The notes: generated by a model not told the origin, from the sequence alone. A DNA stretch of 64,000 nt from Hemibagrus wyckioides (GCF_019097595.1 NC_080726.1:13550205-13614204), one strand, 5' to 3'. Shown: positions 39,962 to 53,470, counted from the first letter of the stretch. Numbers and translations are program-made.

Positions 39962-40228
39962 TCATTCTCCCCTCATTTGAAAATCCGCTTCCTGTTTAAG
40001 CTTCCAGTGCACCTTCTTCAGTAACGATTTACACTCTGCTCCAGCTTTAATGCACTTCCTCACAAACTCTTGACAGACGCTCCTCAGTAGCCCAGGGCCT
40101 CTAGAGGCCCACTGACCTGCTCCAGATGTTTCAACCTTGGCGAATCTGGACTGCCGGGTGCACCAGTACACTCGCAGAGCTCGACTCAACCGGGACTCGT
40201 TTTCATGCATGTTCATGAGTGAACACAC
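39962..40228 (-). other. Unrecognised 88-codon open frame
   Basis: Composition is protein-like: rich in Arg, Lys, Glu and Ser, with spaced Cys residues and a basic C-terminal half (VRKCIKAGAECKSLLKKVHW). It does not overlap a simple repeat or known transposon. No family recognised. It could be a decayed retrocopy, a microprotein or chance. Confidence 0.18.
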
Positions 40229-41690
40229 TGTCTGTCCAGTCTGGAGCTTTTATGTTGGTTGTGTAAATGCCTCAGGTTCAGTGTGTTAAGAGGTTTCAGG
40301 AAAGACTAGGAAGGTTTAATGACAGCCTAGAGCTGAAGGTTTAAAGACTTCCTTCGAAATACCTCCATTATTCGATTTTATTACGGTCGCAAAGAATGCA
40401 TATATGCTTTTTTAATTACAAAATAGGAAAAATGTGGAATGTATGAGCTTCATCAGTACTTACAGGCCTGCCTGCTTTAGCCTTTATATTCACTTATTCT
40501 CATATGAGTTCAGGCTTCTGCCATTTTATCAGTTTTTTACCAAAACCTGGAATTAAAGAAAAGTGTGTAAATATTATAATATTAATAACACTTATGGAAG
40601 CCCCACCTCCTTCCCCTTATTTCACATTGGTCATTTTTGGTCAGTGTTTTCATCTCCATTCAGTTTTTCTATTTCAGAGGTACACTGAAGTGGCAGCCTT
40701 ATTTTGGTCAAGGTAAAAAGAGAATGTTTTACGTTTATGAATGTAAGATCAAATCTTGTCAGTGTACAGTGTGTTCCATTTAGCTAACACTAGACTATGT
40801 CTAGTATGTAAAGTATGTCAATGAACTATATATATATATATATATAACCAGGGATTGTTTAACCACTCTGACAAAAATAGCATTTTAGCAAGCAAAAATA
40901 CCTCGAATGCAGACCGATTTAGCTAGTATTTCCTGTTATAAAATTGCAGCTAAGCAAATATAAGTTTAGTAAACCTTATTTAGTAAACTTAGTTTAGTAA
41001 ACTTTCTCTTTTCTTTTTCAACTATTTCTCTCATTTTCTATTATCAGTTAACAGATTATTTTGTTTCTTTTTAGAAATAAATGCTTACATAAATGATCTG
41101 GCAGTACAACAAGACTATTTCATGCCTGGAATTACTACAAAAGTGTAGAAATAGGCTTTAATAATCTTTTGTTCGATTTGTTGTAATCTTGTAATAGGAA
41201 ATACTAGACACATTTGACTATATTCAAGATATTTGCACTTGATAAGATGCCATTTTTTTTGCAGTGTAGGGATGAACTGAAAGTTTTAAAGGCCAAAAAG
41301 TGGCACAAAATTCATATCATTCCAAAAATATTTAGAGAATGGTGATGATAATTAATTATATATTACCGATGTTGTTTGTTGGCTTCGCACTTCTACGCTG
41401 GCTTTATACAGTTTCTACTTAGGACTACGAGGGGGATTTTTAAGGCTATGTTAAAAACATTCTGTTTTATGTTTTGTTTCTTGTGTGTTTTTACTCGCCC
41501 TCTATACTGTGGAGCTAAACATTATTCCTCTTTGAGCTTCGCAGGTCTGTACTCATATAAAAGACAAAGCCTCAAAGAACTCAAGGCCACTTGTTGCATA
41601 AAAGATGATAATTTAACAAATGTGGCGTTTTTACAATGTGAAGGTAGAACAGTGAAAGTGGCTCATCGTTCTCTTGTGCACATGTCTGAT

Positions 41691-41691
<1 letters not shown>

Positions 41692-41730
<39 letters not shown>
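41692..41730. repeat. (CT)n microsatellite
   Basis: About 17 CT units ending CTTTCTTACTCTC. Confidence 0.93.
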
Positions 41731-41731
<1 letters not shown>

Positions 41732-43098
41732 ACTCTCGCTCACCACTTTCTTTGTTTTAATTCACTCGCTGTGCTATCTGAAATAACCCAGCTTTCATCT
41801 TCAGTGCCTCTCACCTCGGCTTTACAATTCCACCTTTGTATTCACACTTCAAATAAACCGCTTTTGTTCTGCTTTATAACAGCGAGAAACCTACATCACT
41901 CAAGTATATTAACTGTAGACTATTACTGTCGTGTGGAACTGCTCCCTGGGCTGCTGTAAAGACTCCCATGACAAAACTCCCTGTCATGTTAATTCAAGCT
42001 TTAATAAATAGAGGGATGTGTAACGGTATTCAGAATGTGCCCTGGTATTTCCTTGCCTGGAAAGAGCAAGTTAACAGAAAACAGCAGAAATTACAGTGTT
42101 TTACATTACAGAGGAGTAGTGGATCGCAGAAAGAATCTTTCTTCTCTTTTTGTGTTGAATGTCATGCTATTGAATATGCCTTATGAAGGCTTTAGCGGCT
42201 GCACTAAATAAAGAACTGCAGGGGGTGAAGGCTTGGCAGGAGCTGTAATTGAAATGAACACTCTGATATAACCCCTAATGCGTTTTATCAGCTTTGTACA
42301 TCTGCAGCCACTATAATAGGATGCACATCAAACCTGCCATGCTTTTGGAAGATTGATATTATGTTTATTGAAATCCAGGTGTGTTTTAGTTTATTCTGCG
42401 TATCCCTCGCTCTGTGGCATATTCATCTATCAGTTACTGCGTTATCAGCTGCTCGCCTCCTCTATGACAGATTTAATAACTTTCTAGAGTGCTGAAATGT
42501 AAACAGGAGCATCAGTGGGCTTTTTGCCAATGATTCCCCCCTCAGTGTGTGACTGAGAGTGTCCTCTAGTGTGTCTCTGAGGGTGATGTTGGCTTGTCAG
42601 ATAAGAAAAACGGGAGCAAAGGTGAGCTCTCGACTGCTCTCACGTCACCGGTTCTAAAGAATGAATTTTTTTTTTTTTTTTTTTTTTGCCATTATGCTGA
42701 AAATGACATTGCCCCTCTACAGGAAAGACTTGGATTCCTCAGCTGCTGCAGTTTTACCATCGATCTGAGAGGTGAGATGAGAAAGGCAGAGAGAGAGAGA
42801 GAGAGAGGAACCTTCAAAAGATTTTTATTTTAAAAACATTACACAAACACACACACAAACAAATTTAACGAAACGAAAGAAAAGAAAAACGAAAAGAAAT
42901 TCCAAGTGAAAAACAAGACTACCAGATTGATAAACAGTAACAGTTGCCTCTTTAATGCTCCATATATTTTCAAAGAAAATCACATTTTTTGTTCCGTTGA
43001 ACAACTTGAACATCATCAAGTCAACATTTTGATTTTCATTCTTTCACGTGTGGGACAAAATAGCTAGTTTAGTTTTTCCCAACAAAATAAAAAATAAC

Positions 43099-43103
<5 letters not shown>

Positions 43104-43129
<26 letters not shown>

Positions 43130-43199
43130 TATGGGGAGGCAGTTAGAGAGAGAGACAGACACGGTTGGGGGGGGCAGAGAGAGAGAGAGAGAGAGAGAG
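43104..43199. repeat. Two (GA)n tracts with a G-run between
   Basis: GA tracts at about 43104-43128 and 43177-43199, separated by a section containing an eight-G run at about 43165-43173. Confidence 0.88.
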
Positions 43200-44118
43200 G
43201 GGTTGCTAGCCATAAGCTTTTCTGAGGCTTTGCCACAGTAAACTGGGCTTCTTGATCCCACTCCCAGTTCATTTGGCATGGAGCAACCTTCACACTGCTG
43301 TTATTTCCTGAGCGGAACACTTCATTGCCTGCCCATCACATGCACCTTAATGAAAACTGACAGATTCAAATTTATTTGTAAATTTGTGCATTTGGACAGC
43401 CAGCTTGCCAGCGTTCCAGAATTCCTCTTTTCAATCCAGTTAGCAGGCTTAATTACAAAATTTCAAGCTCTTAATATCTCTAATCTGTGTATTTACATGG
43501 AGTACAAACATTACCCGGAGGTGTTACAGCTCCGAACCATGCTAATAATTTATCATTCTGCATTATTTTTTATATACAGAGCTTTGTTGATCATGTGTTG
43601 TTTTTTTTAAATTTATTTAAATAAGTGACAGGACATTTTTTTTTATCTTTTATTTTATTAGTAAATTGAGCTATGTAAATAAATACCTAAATTATTTATG
43701 TACATATTTATGTACAAAAAAAGTTTTTTTAGCTAACATACTCCATTAAGAAGCATTTTTGCCAAAAAAAATAACACTTTTTTAACAACAGGCTTTGAAG
43801 AAATGTCCCTTCTAGCATACTTTTATCGAAATGTTTCAAATTAAATATTAAAAACAAGCAACAAATGTGTCCAGAAGTGATCTTACATGCCAGGAGTTAT
43901 TTCCAACAGGCTTTTATTGCAGTGGCTTGTTTTTTTTTTCTAGCTGCTCTACCACTACCTGTGTAATTCACTGTGTTTTATCCAGTTCCTTTATGTTACA
44001 CTCTCAGGAGTCTCCTTATTCAGTGAACAGGAAGCCATTTTGGATTGAGCCTTGAAGATAAGGATAAAATTATACATGTATTGAGATGAGATGAATGCGT
44101 TTGAATGCTAAATATATC

Positions 44119-44711
44119 ACAATGGAACCTCGGCATATGAATGCCCTCCCTTATGAATTTTCACCTTAAGAATTGCATTTTGCATCGGCATACGAAGCAT
44201 TTTCTGCATACGAATGAATCGAACTGCCCACTAAGTTGCACATACGTCCAGAAGACGTTCAAAACTTGTTTGCTTAGGCGAAACCAACCCAAGCTAGTTT
44301 ACGAATTTTACGTATTTTTTTTCAGTCAGAGAAAGCTGTTTGGAAAGAATCAACCCACGATACCAACCTTGCCTTCAGCATGCATTCAAAAGCTACGTGA
44401 TTTTTTGCACGTTTTTTTGTTGACAGATTGGCGGCGTAGGTGGTCTGTTCTATTTTTAGCCTTATGTTAGTGGCAGGACTTCCTGTGAGGACTTATGATA
44501 TGGAATGCTTGGCTTGGGTCAGTTCTTTGTAAGCGGCAATACAGTTTACACACGCTTCGTATTGGTAATATTGGTATAATTTTTGGGTGGGTGGAACGGA
44601 TTATCTGCATTTACATTCTTTCTTATGGGAAAATTTGTTTTGCAATACAATTTTTCGCCTTAAGAACTCGCCTCCAGAACAAATTAAATTCGTATGCCAA
44701 GGTTCCACTGT
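44119..44711. mobile_element. 593-bp DNA element with long imperfect terminal inverted repeats
   Basis: The left end ACAATGGAACCTCGGCATAT and the right end (minus strand) ACAGTGGAACCTTGGCATAC are inverted copies. The similarity extends inward and includes CCTTAAGAA on the left and its complement TTCTTAAGG on the right strand. The interior has only broken frames (up to 109 codons) with no transposase. The length fits a nonautonomous element. Superfamily not assigned because no clear target duplication is visible. Confidence 0.7.
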
Positions 44712-47582
44712 AATTACCGCATAATCTGATTCAGCACTATAACATCAGCTGGTGTTGCTAAATGCTGGAGCATAGCTAGTTAGTTAGCTAACTCAGCTAG
44801 CGTTATCTTCAATTTGAAGACTAAAGGTTATATGAACGGACAAAATAATCCTTGTTCAGATCAGCTGTCATTAATGGATGCTGGTCTGCCAACAACTAAA
44901 CAACTAGCTAACATTAACAGGAGTTAGCTAACAGTGTTTTGCAGTTATTATTGCTCTTACCTGTAAAAAACAAACAAACAAACAAACAAACAAACTCAGA
45001 CGTCTACTTAAAATATCTCATGCAAACAATCAGTGCACTGGAAATAAACCTCTCTCTGATGGTGTGGGGGGGTGCAGACATTTGCCCTTCTGTTATTGTC
45101 ATTTATTCAGCATCATGGAGCAGCTGAGGAGATTGCTAGTTTAGTTTTGGGGATTTAGCTGGTGTACTGTTCACACTGACAGTGCAGAGAGAAATGTCAG
45201 TGCGCTTTACATGCTTCCCAATCTACTAACTGCTCAGCCAGTCTATTGCTGCTCTGCCATGTTCCTGCCATAATTTCTCAACATGGACCCTAGAGTTAGT
45301 TTCCAAATCCTTTAAACTTGGAATCCTCCTATGGGCTGCTTACTTCCCCCATCTCCCCAATTGCTATTTTAGCTTGAAAACATTGCCTCATGGCTTCATC
45401 GGCTGCCTCTGCTAGAGGGACCTAATGCGCCCCTCACATGCTCCCAGCTGTAATATACACTGAGGCGAAGAACGGTTGCTTGGCCAAAGTGGCGAATAGG
45501 GGGTTCAGCCTGGCATGTTAAAGCCCCATAAATAAAACCCTGCTGTAATCCATTGCTCCCGAACAGCTTGCAAACAGAAATAGTTGGGAATTCATCACCA
45601 GAGCCTCTGGTCAAGACGGCACAATTCAGAGAGTGTGGATAAATCTTGCATGGGTGGCTTGTCACGGCGCCATGACAGCGTTCCAGCGCTGTGCTTCGAG
45701 CTGAGTTTGGGTAATGAGTGGCCGTGGTGTCACCTGGTGCCCTCTCTCCAGGCCAGCCTCCACTAATGTGGCCTGTCTCATGCCGTGGCCTTCTGGCCCG
45801 CATCACACGATGGTTCTGGGCCACCCTGGGCTTTTGTGGATGATGCTTGCCAAGTGATGGAGCAGCACAGTGAAAGAACACCATGGGATTGACTTGGAAT
45901 GGAGTGGCCTCATACATGCCATGAATGCTCAGACAGAGAATATTTCTTTTGGATCAATTTTGGTGCTGTTTTTTTTTATTGTTGTTTATATGTTGACTGG
46001 TTTATTTAAAGGTTAGCTACACGCTTGTCAAGAGTTCTTGCATACATCCCAGTGATGTAGCATTCTAACATTGTGATCAATATTGGAAATATCAATGATA
46101 CAAAATTTAATAATCTTGTATCATTTTAAAGAAATTCGATAGATCAAGTTTTGCTGAATTAGCAGCGTAGCTAGTAAGATAGGGTAGCTAGCTGGGTTAG
46201 TGTTGCCAGTAGAGGAAGCTTTGTTTAGCTTGGCTTCTCGGGTATATCTAAGTACACAAACCAAAGGAAATAAGCCTTATTCGTATTAGCTGACATTTAG
46301 GGATATTAGCCTGGGCAACAACTCCGATATGTAGCTAGATTTAGCCGGAAATTCACGTGTTAATCAGCAGAGGGTCAGTTGTACAGTATGTGGGTGTGAA
46401 TTGCATGTATTACAATGTACAGGGTGGACATTCATGTAGGTTTATTGTTTTTTTCCATGTTTGATTAAATCGCTTTTTTTTTTAAAAGCATGTTGTAAAA
46501 GAGCATCGTTTAGCGGTAGAAAAAAAAAATCTGGAAGTATTAATGAGTTTTCTTATTGCTGACATCCTTATCACGTGTGAAACAGCAGCAGCTGTAACTC
46601 ACCACCTGTTGTATTGTGTGTGCACACGATCTGTTTCTGCTGGTGTTTAAGCCAAACGGCTTCTTTATTCCCAGAGCTAAACAAAGGGAAGGTTTTATGT
46701 TTGCTGATTAGGTTTTGTTAATGTGTGTTAAGGAGAATGAGCTGTAACAGCTTTCACTGAGAACTTGTGCAACAGCTTTATAGAAACTCAGAACCTGGGT
46801 ATATCAGCATTGGGGCTAATAATTCTACATGTTTAATCGTTACTGGTGTGTGTGTGTGTGTGTGGTACTGGGATGACTTGAATCATCATGAATTAATGTT
46901 GTTTGTCAGTTTGTTTTTCACAAAACTAAGAAGCGTATAGATAAACGTACTATGATGCTAGACGTGATTGGTTTAGAAGGTGCTATTTAAAGACAAGTGG
47001 TTATATCATTTTTTTTTTTGTTTTTTTTTGATGTGCATCCGAGTCGACCTTTTTAAGAGCTGGTGTAACATTCGGCGAGAATGATGCATTATCATGAAAA
47101 CATCAGTTCTGATTCTTCTTAAGCTAACACTAGATCATTAGAGGCATGTCGACTTGCTGTCTTTCTCCACACAATAATTAATGTCTTCAGAGCAAATGAA
47201 ATCTGATTAATGCCTCTGCTCCCCTCACACAAACTGACAGACAGTACGATACGCCTGGATTTAGACAGGATTTCTGTCTAAAGCCCTGAATGCAGTGTTG
47301 GTGTGATATGGTTCTGGTAATTAAACGTTTAAGGGCATAAATGAGTTTATCAGGGGCCTGCCTGCAAGAGGGGAAAAAAAAAAAAAAGATCGTCAGTACC
47401 TAATCTCATCTGTTTCCCATCTTTAGGCTGTCACTTAAGTGAGCAGATTTACATACATTTCCACCTTCCCTCGTCAGGGTGATGTGGTGGAGTGACAGAG
47501 ACTTGATAATGCACAGGGAGTAAATCCTATACTGCACCATTCTCCAGACCTGTTCATTTAGATGGGGAGCAGCTCTGAGGCT

Positions 47583-47587
<5 letters not shown>
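44712..47587. other. Intronic stretch with a 173-codon open frame
   Basis: Contains (CAAA)n at about 44969-44994, T-runs near 46470 and 47010, and (TG)n at 46847-46864. TAGC-rich phrases at 44770-44960 and 46160-46340 may be old repeats. The block at 45380-45920 is moderately GC-rich and open on the minus strand. Confidence 0.5.
45396..45917 (-). other. Unrecognised 173-codon open frame in a repeat-free block
   Basis: This is the longest frame in the window not made by a tandem repeat. The translation is rich in Pro, Arg, His, Gly and Ser, with five Cys residues scattered, and shows no signal peptide, membrane segment or known motif. GC content is above the surrounding intron. I see no obvious promoter, splice or polyadenylation context. 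A conserved noncoding block or chance is likelier than a gene. Confidence 0.2.
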
Positions 47588-47634
<47 letters not shown>

Positions 47635-47645
47635 CTTTCTTTATT

Positions 47646-47701
<56 letters not shown>
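47588..47701. repeat. Two (CT)n tracts
   Basis: CT tracts at 47588-47632 and about 47651-47701 separated by TACTTTCTTTATTTC. Confidence 0.95.
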
Positions 47702-47703
<2 letters not shown>

Positions 47704-47763
47704 TTTTAAATTTCTGGCCCTGACCCTTCATGTAGTAGAAAAACACCAGATTTTTTCCCCTGT

Positions 47764-48442
47764 TCAGCCAAAAGTATGTGGACAATCAGACCATAACATT
47801 TACATTATTTCTGGCACTCTTATCTAGAGCAACATACAATTTATCTCATTTTTATATAACTGAGCAATTGAGGGTTAAGGGCCCTGCTCAGGGGCCCGGC
47901 ATTGCAGCTTGGTGGACCAGAGATTCTAACTCACAACCTTACGATCAGTAATCCAACACCTTAACCACTAAGCTACCACATCCCCTAACAACCAGATCTG
48001 TTTGTCGAATATCCCATTCCAAAACCACTATAGAGCTGCTCCCTCACTTTCCTGTTCTGATGAGCTCCACTCTTCTGGGAAGTCTTTGAGCTAGATTTTG
48101 GAGCATGGCTGTGGGGATTTGTGCTCATTCAGCCACAAGAGCATGAGTGAGGTCAGGCACTGATGTTGGACCAGAAGCTCTGGCACACAGTCAGTGTTCT
48201 AATTCATCCCAAAGGTGTTCAGTGGGGTTGAGGTCAGCGCTTTGTGCGGGTCACTCGAGTTCTTGCACACTAACTTTGTCAAGCTGTGTTTTGGTGGAGC
48301 AGGGGCAGGGCTATACTGCAGCAGGTTTGGGCTAGTTTTAGTAAGGGGAAACTGTGAGGCTACAGCATGCAGTGACATTGAAGACTATTTTGTGCTTGCA
48401 ACTTTGTGGTAATAGTTTGGGGAAGACACATGTGGGTGAGAT
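47764..48442 (-). mobile_element. Degenerate Tc1-like transposon interrupted by a SINE
   Basis: The left end CCAAAAGTATGTGGACA and the interior (CTCTTCTGGGAAG, GGATTTGTGCTCATTCAGCC, CATCCCAAAGGTGTTCAG then TGGGGTTGAGGTCA, GTTTGGGGAAGA) match a common fish Tc1 family, transposase on the minus strand. The right terminus is lost, the interior is shortened, and a SINE sits at about 47797-47989. No intact frame remains. Confidence 0.8.
47797..47989 (-). repeat. tRNA-derived SINE (family 3) nested in the Tc1 relic
   Basis: On the minus strand: GGTAGCTTAGTGGTTAAGG (A-box region), GTGAGTTAGAATCTC (B-box region), then CCCTTAACCCTCAATTGCTC and a 3' end CTAGATAAGAGTGCCAGAAA. This is a widespread fish SINE structure. 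Confidence 0.8.
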
Positions 48443-49829
48443 GTAAATGTAAAAACACACATTTTGCTATTGTGCATCATTCAATTCTGTTTTGGTGAAA
48501 TGATTGAACTTCAAACCTAATAATCACTATATTCATGCACTGTTTACTGTCTCCTCAGTGCTTGGTTTGTAAATCCATACATGCTCAAAGAATGAAAGAT
48601 TACATTACAGTAATATCATTCACACTGTGTTTAAAATGTTATATTTTTAAAACGTCAGAACGAAGATGGTATATCATTTTATCTTTTGTCTATACACACT
48701 GCTTTATCATGATCAGGGCATCAGTGGCTCTAGCGTCAGAGGAGCAGAGAAAGGAACACGCCCTAGATGAAGTGTTAGTCCATACACTCAATCACAAACA
48801 CACACACACTCATATGCACACATACTGTACTCTCTCTCTTTCTTTCTGAGAAAAACACACACACACACACACAGACATACTCATACACAAATACGCACAC
48901 ACACACAGATTTCAAATTCAAATGACATTAATCACATACATAATGCAATGAAAAAGCTTTTTACGACTGTGTTATAAATAGAAACAACATTAGAATTTAA
49001 ATCTAAAATAAAATAAAATGGAATTAGCTTATATTAGTATAGATCAGAGAAAAAAAGGGACAACATATATTTTAAAAAATACAGCATATGAATACAGTAC
49101 AATGACTGATGATATGAATATGCTGATATGATTTATTTACACACACACACACGCGCGCTTGCAGTAGCCAGTCCAGTTTTCCATCTAGCCAGATTACGGT
49201 GGCATTGTATTTTTTGTTGTCTCCTCATCCATCCCACATTCTCCTTAGTTCAGTATCCTAAGAACAAGCAGCTGACGTTTATAGATTTCTACAGAATTAT
49301 CATTTTAACTGATTTGATTTTGGAAACTGATCCAATCAGGGTCAAGGTCACAACAAGGTCAATGTCTAAAATTGGGTTTCTTTAATAGCTTCCTTTCTGT
49401 TTGTACTGTATTTGAAGACATCAGATTAAGAGCAGTAGACCTGTTGGCTGAGGAGGCGTCCCTGGTCCACTCTCCTGCTCTAACCCTCTGCAGCAGAGAT
49501 TTCCTTCTGAGGGATTCTCTCTCACCAAAACAACATGCCACATCACCAGATTCTTTTATGGAAGGAAAGGACCGATTGATTTTTCTTTTTCTTTCAGAAT
49601 ACAGAATGAAGAATGAGAGGGAGACAGGGGATAGGGTCAGAGGCTGCGGGGTGTGTGTGTGGGAGGTACGGCATCCGATTGTGTGCCAGCAGTCGCTTCC
49701 AATTCTGTTATGCAAATAAATATCTCCCCTCGTCCACTCCGGCCCCTCAGCCAACTGAGGCTAGCCTTTGAATATCCATTTCCACCTCAGTCCTGTTTGT
49801 GTTTGATAGGTGTGTGTTTATTTGCACTG
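48443..49829. other. Intronic sequence with CA repeats and a retroelement-like tail
   Basis: CA repeats at about 48796-48907. About 48908-49010 (TTCAAATTCAAATGACATTA, and AATGAAAAAGC) resembles a minus-strand retroelement 3' end. No gene. Confidence 0.5.
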
Positions 49830-51253
49830 ACACACACACACACACACACACACATACCCATTCACACATATCAACCTCACACACACATACAGACACCTGC
49901 CCCCCCACCACACACACACACCCATTCATACATATCAACCTCACACACACACACACACGTCCACCATCCACATGTATCCATCTATCCACCTATCCACCTA
50001 TACACACACGTCCACCATCCACATGTATCCATCTATCCACCTATCCACCTATACACACACGTCCACCATCCACATGTATCCATCTATCCACCTGTACACA
50101 CACACACACACACACACGTCCACCATCCACATGTATCCATCTATCCACCTGTACACACACACACGTCCACCATCCACATGTATCCATCTATCCACCTGTA
50201 CACACACACACACACACACACGTCCACCATCCACATGTATCCATCTATCCACCTGTACACACACACACACGTCCACCATCCACATGTATCCATCTATCCA
50301 CCTATACACCTATACACACACACACACGTCCACCATCCACATGTATCCATCTATCCACCTATACACACACACACACACACACACGTCCACCATCCACATG
50401 TATCCATCTATACACACACACACACACGTCCACCATCCACATGTATCCATCTATACACACACACACACACACACACGTCCACCATCCACATGTATCCATC
50501 TATACACACACACACACACACGTCCACCATCCACATGTATCCATCTATACACACACACACACACACACGTCCACCATCCACATGTATCCATCTATCCACC
50601 TATATACACACACACACACACACGTCCACCATCCACATGTATCCATCTATCCACCTATATACACACACACGTCCACCATCCACATGTATCCATCTATCCA
50701 CCTATACACACACACACACGTCCACCATCCACATGTATCCATCTATCCACCTATACACACACACACACACACACGTCCACCATCCACATGTATCCATCTA
50801 TCCACCTATACACACACACACACACGTCCACCATCCACATGTATCCATCTATCCACCTATATACACACACACACACACGTCCACCATCCACATGTATCCA
50901 TCTATCCACCTATATACACACACACGTCCACCATCCACATGTATCCATCTATCCACCTATACACACACACACACGTCCACCATCCACATGTATCCATCTA
51001 TCCACCTATACACACACACACACGTCCACCATCCACATGTATCCATCTATCCACCTATACACACACACACACACGTCCACCATCCACATGTATCCATCTA
51101 TCCACCTATACACACACACACACACACACGTCCACCATCCACATGTATCCATCTATCCACCTATATACACACACACGTCCACCATCCACATGTATCCATC
51201 TATCCACCTATACACACACACGTCCACCATCCACATGTATCCATCTATCCACC

Positions 51254-51286
<33 letters not shown>

Positions 51287-51445
51287 CCACCATCCACCTA
51301 TATACACACACACACACACGTCCACCATCCACATGTATCCATCTATCCACCTATACACACACACACACACACACACGTCCACCATCCACCCACCTATATA
51401 CACACACACACACGTCCACCATCCACATGTATCCATCTATCCACC

Positions 51446-51476
<31 letters not shown>

Positions 51477-51600
51477 CCACCATCCACATGTATCCATCTA
51501 TCCACACACACACACGCACACGTCCACCATCCACATGTATCCATCTATCCACCTATACACACACACACGTCCACCATCCACATGTATCCATCTATCCACC

Positions 51601-51631
<31 letters not shown>

Positions 51632-52139
51632 CCACCATCCACATGTATCCATCTATCCACACACACACACACACACGTCCACCATCCACATGTATCCATC
51701 TATCCACCTGTACACACACACACACACACACACACACGTCCACCATCCACATGTATCCATCTATCCACCTATACACACACACACACACACACACACGTCC
51801 ACATGTATCCATCTATCCACCTATACACACACACACACACACACACACACGTCCCCCATCCACATGTATCCATCTATCCACCTATACACACACACACACA
51901 CGTCCACCATCCACATGTGTCCATCTATCCACCTATACACACACACACACACACACACACGTCCACCATCCACATGTATCCATCTATCCACCTGTACACA
52001 CACACACTTCCACCATCCACATGTATCCATCTATCCACCTGTACACACACACACACGTCCACCATCCACATGTATCCATCTATCCACCTATACACACACA
52101 CACACACGTCCACCATCCACATGTATCCATCTATCCACC

Positions 52140-52175
<36 letters not shown>

Positions 52176-52259
52176 CACCATCCACATGTATCCATCTATC
52201 CACCTATACACACACACACACACACACGTCCACCATCCACATGTATCCATCTATCCACC

Positions 52260-52301
<42 letters not shown>

Positions 52302-52333
52302 CACCATCCACATGTATCCATCTATCCACCTGT

Positions 52334-52364
<31 letters not shown>

Positions 52365-52393
52365 CACCATCCACATGTATCCATCTATCCACC

Positions 52394-52435
<42 letters not shown>

Positions 52436-52517
52436 CACCATCCACATGTATCCATCTATCCACCTATATACACACACACACACACGTCCACCATCCACAT
52501 GTATCCATCTATCCACC

Positions 52518-52551
<34 letters not shown>

Positions 52552-53199
52552 CACCATCCACATGTATCCATCTATCCACCTATATACACACACACACACG
52601 TCCACCATCCACATGTATCCATCTATCCACCTATATACACACACACACACACACGTCCACCATCCACATGTATCCATCTATCCACCTATACACACACACA
52701 CACACACGTCCACCATCCACATGTATCCATCTATCCACCTGTACACACACACACACACACACACACACGTCCACCATCCACATGTATCCATCTATCCACC
52801 TGTACACACACACACACACACACACACACGTCCACCATCCACATGTATCCATCTATCCACCTATACACACACACACACACACTTCCACCATCCATATGTA
52901 TCCATCTATCCACCTATATCCACACACACACACACACACACGTCCACCATCCACATGTATCCATCTATCCACCTATACACACACACACACACACACGTCC
53001 ACCATCCACATGTATCCATCTATCCACCTGTACACACACACACACACACACACGTCCACCATCCACATGTATCCATCTATCCACCTATACACACACACAC
53101 ACACACACACTTCCACCATCCATATGTATCCATCTATCCACCTATACACACACACACACACACACACTTCCACCATCCATATGTATCCATCTATCCACC

Positions 53200-53234
<35 letters not shown>

Positions 53235-53460
53235 CCACCATCCACATGTATCCATCTATCCACCTATACACACACACACACACACACACACACTTCCACC
53301 ATCCACATGTATCCATCTATCCACCTATACACACACACACACTTCCACCATCCAAATGTATCCATCTATTCACCTACACACACACACACCTACCCCCCCC
53401 ACCCAAATCGCACATATCAACCTCACACACACCCATCAACCATCCACATATATCCACCTA
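49830..53460. repeat. Large minisatellite: 36-bp core plus variable (CA)n
   Basis: Roughly 60 units. Each has a core of about 36 bp (GTCCACCATCCACATGTATC then CATCTATCCACCTATA) followed by a (CA)n spacer of variable length. Core variants include CCTGTA for CCTATA, TTCCACC for GTCCACC near the right end, and truncated cores. Both edges carry CATATCAACCTCACAC and C-runs, suggesting amplification from one CA-rich ancestor. Three plus-strand frames are open for about 1,240-1,284 codons purely because units lack stops. Confidence 0.96.
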
Positions 53461-53470
53461 TTCACACGTA

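Larger units (their letters stand above)
37948..44118. other. Long, mostly single-copy intronic stretch
   Basis: Contains (GA)n at 38471-38531, CT-rich at about 38933-38968, (AT)n near 40829-40845, (CT)n at 41692-41730, a T-run at 42666-42687, (GA)n at about 42788-42807 and two GA tracts at 43104-43199. Blocks at about 38200-38470, 39960-40230, 42180-42480 and 43330-43570 are repeat-free and may be conserved. No gene recognised. Confidence 0.5.

Noticed and set aside
48147..48412. Frames of 62-65 codons
   Set aside because: They lie antisense within a degenerate Tc1 transposon, whose coding direction is the minus strand.
49955..53380. CRISPR-like appearance of regular cores with variable spacers
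   Set aside because: The spacers are all (CA)n of differing length rather than unique sequences, and the DNA is a vertebrate intron. It is a minisatellite.
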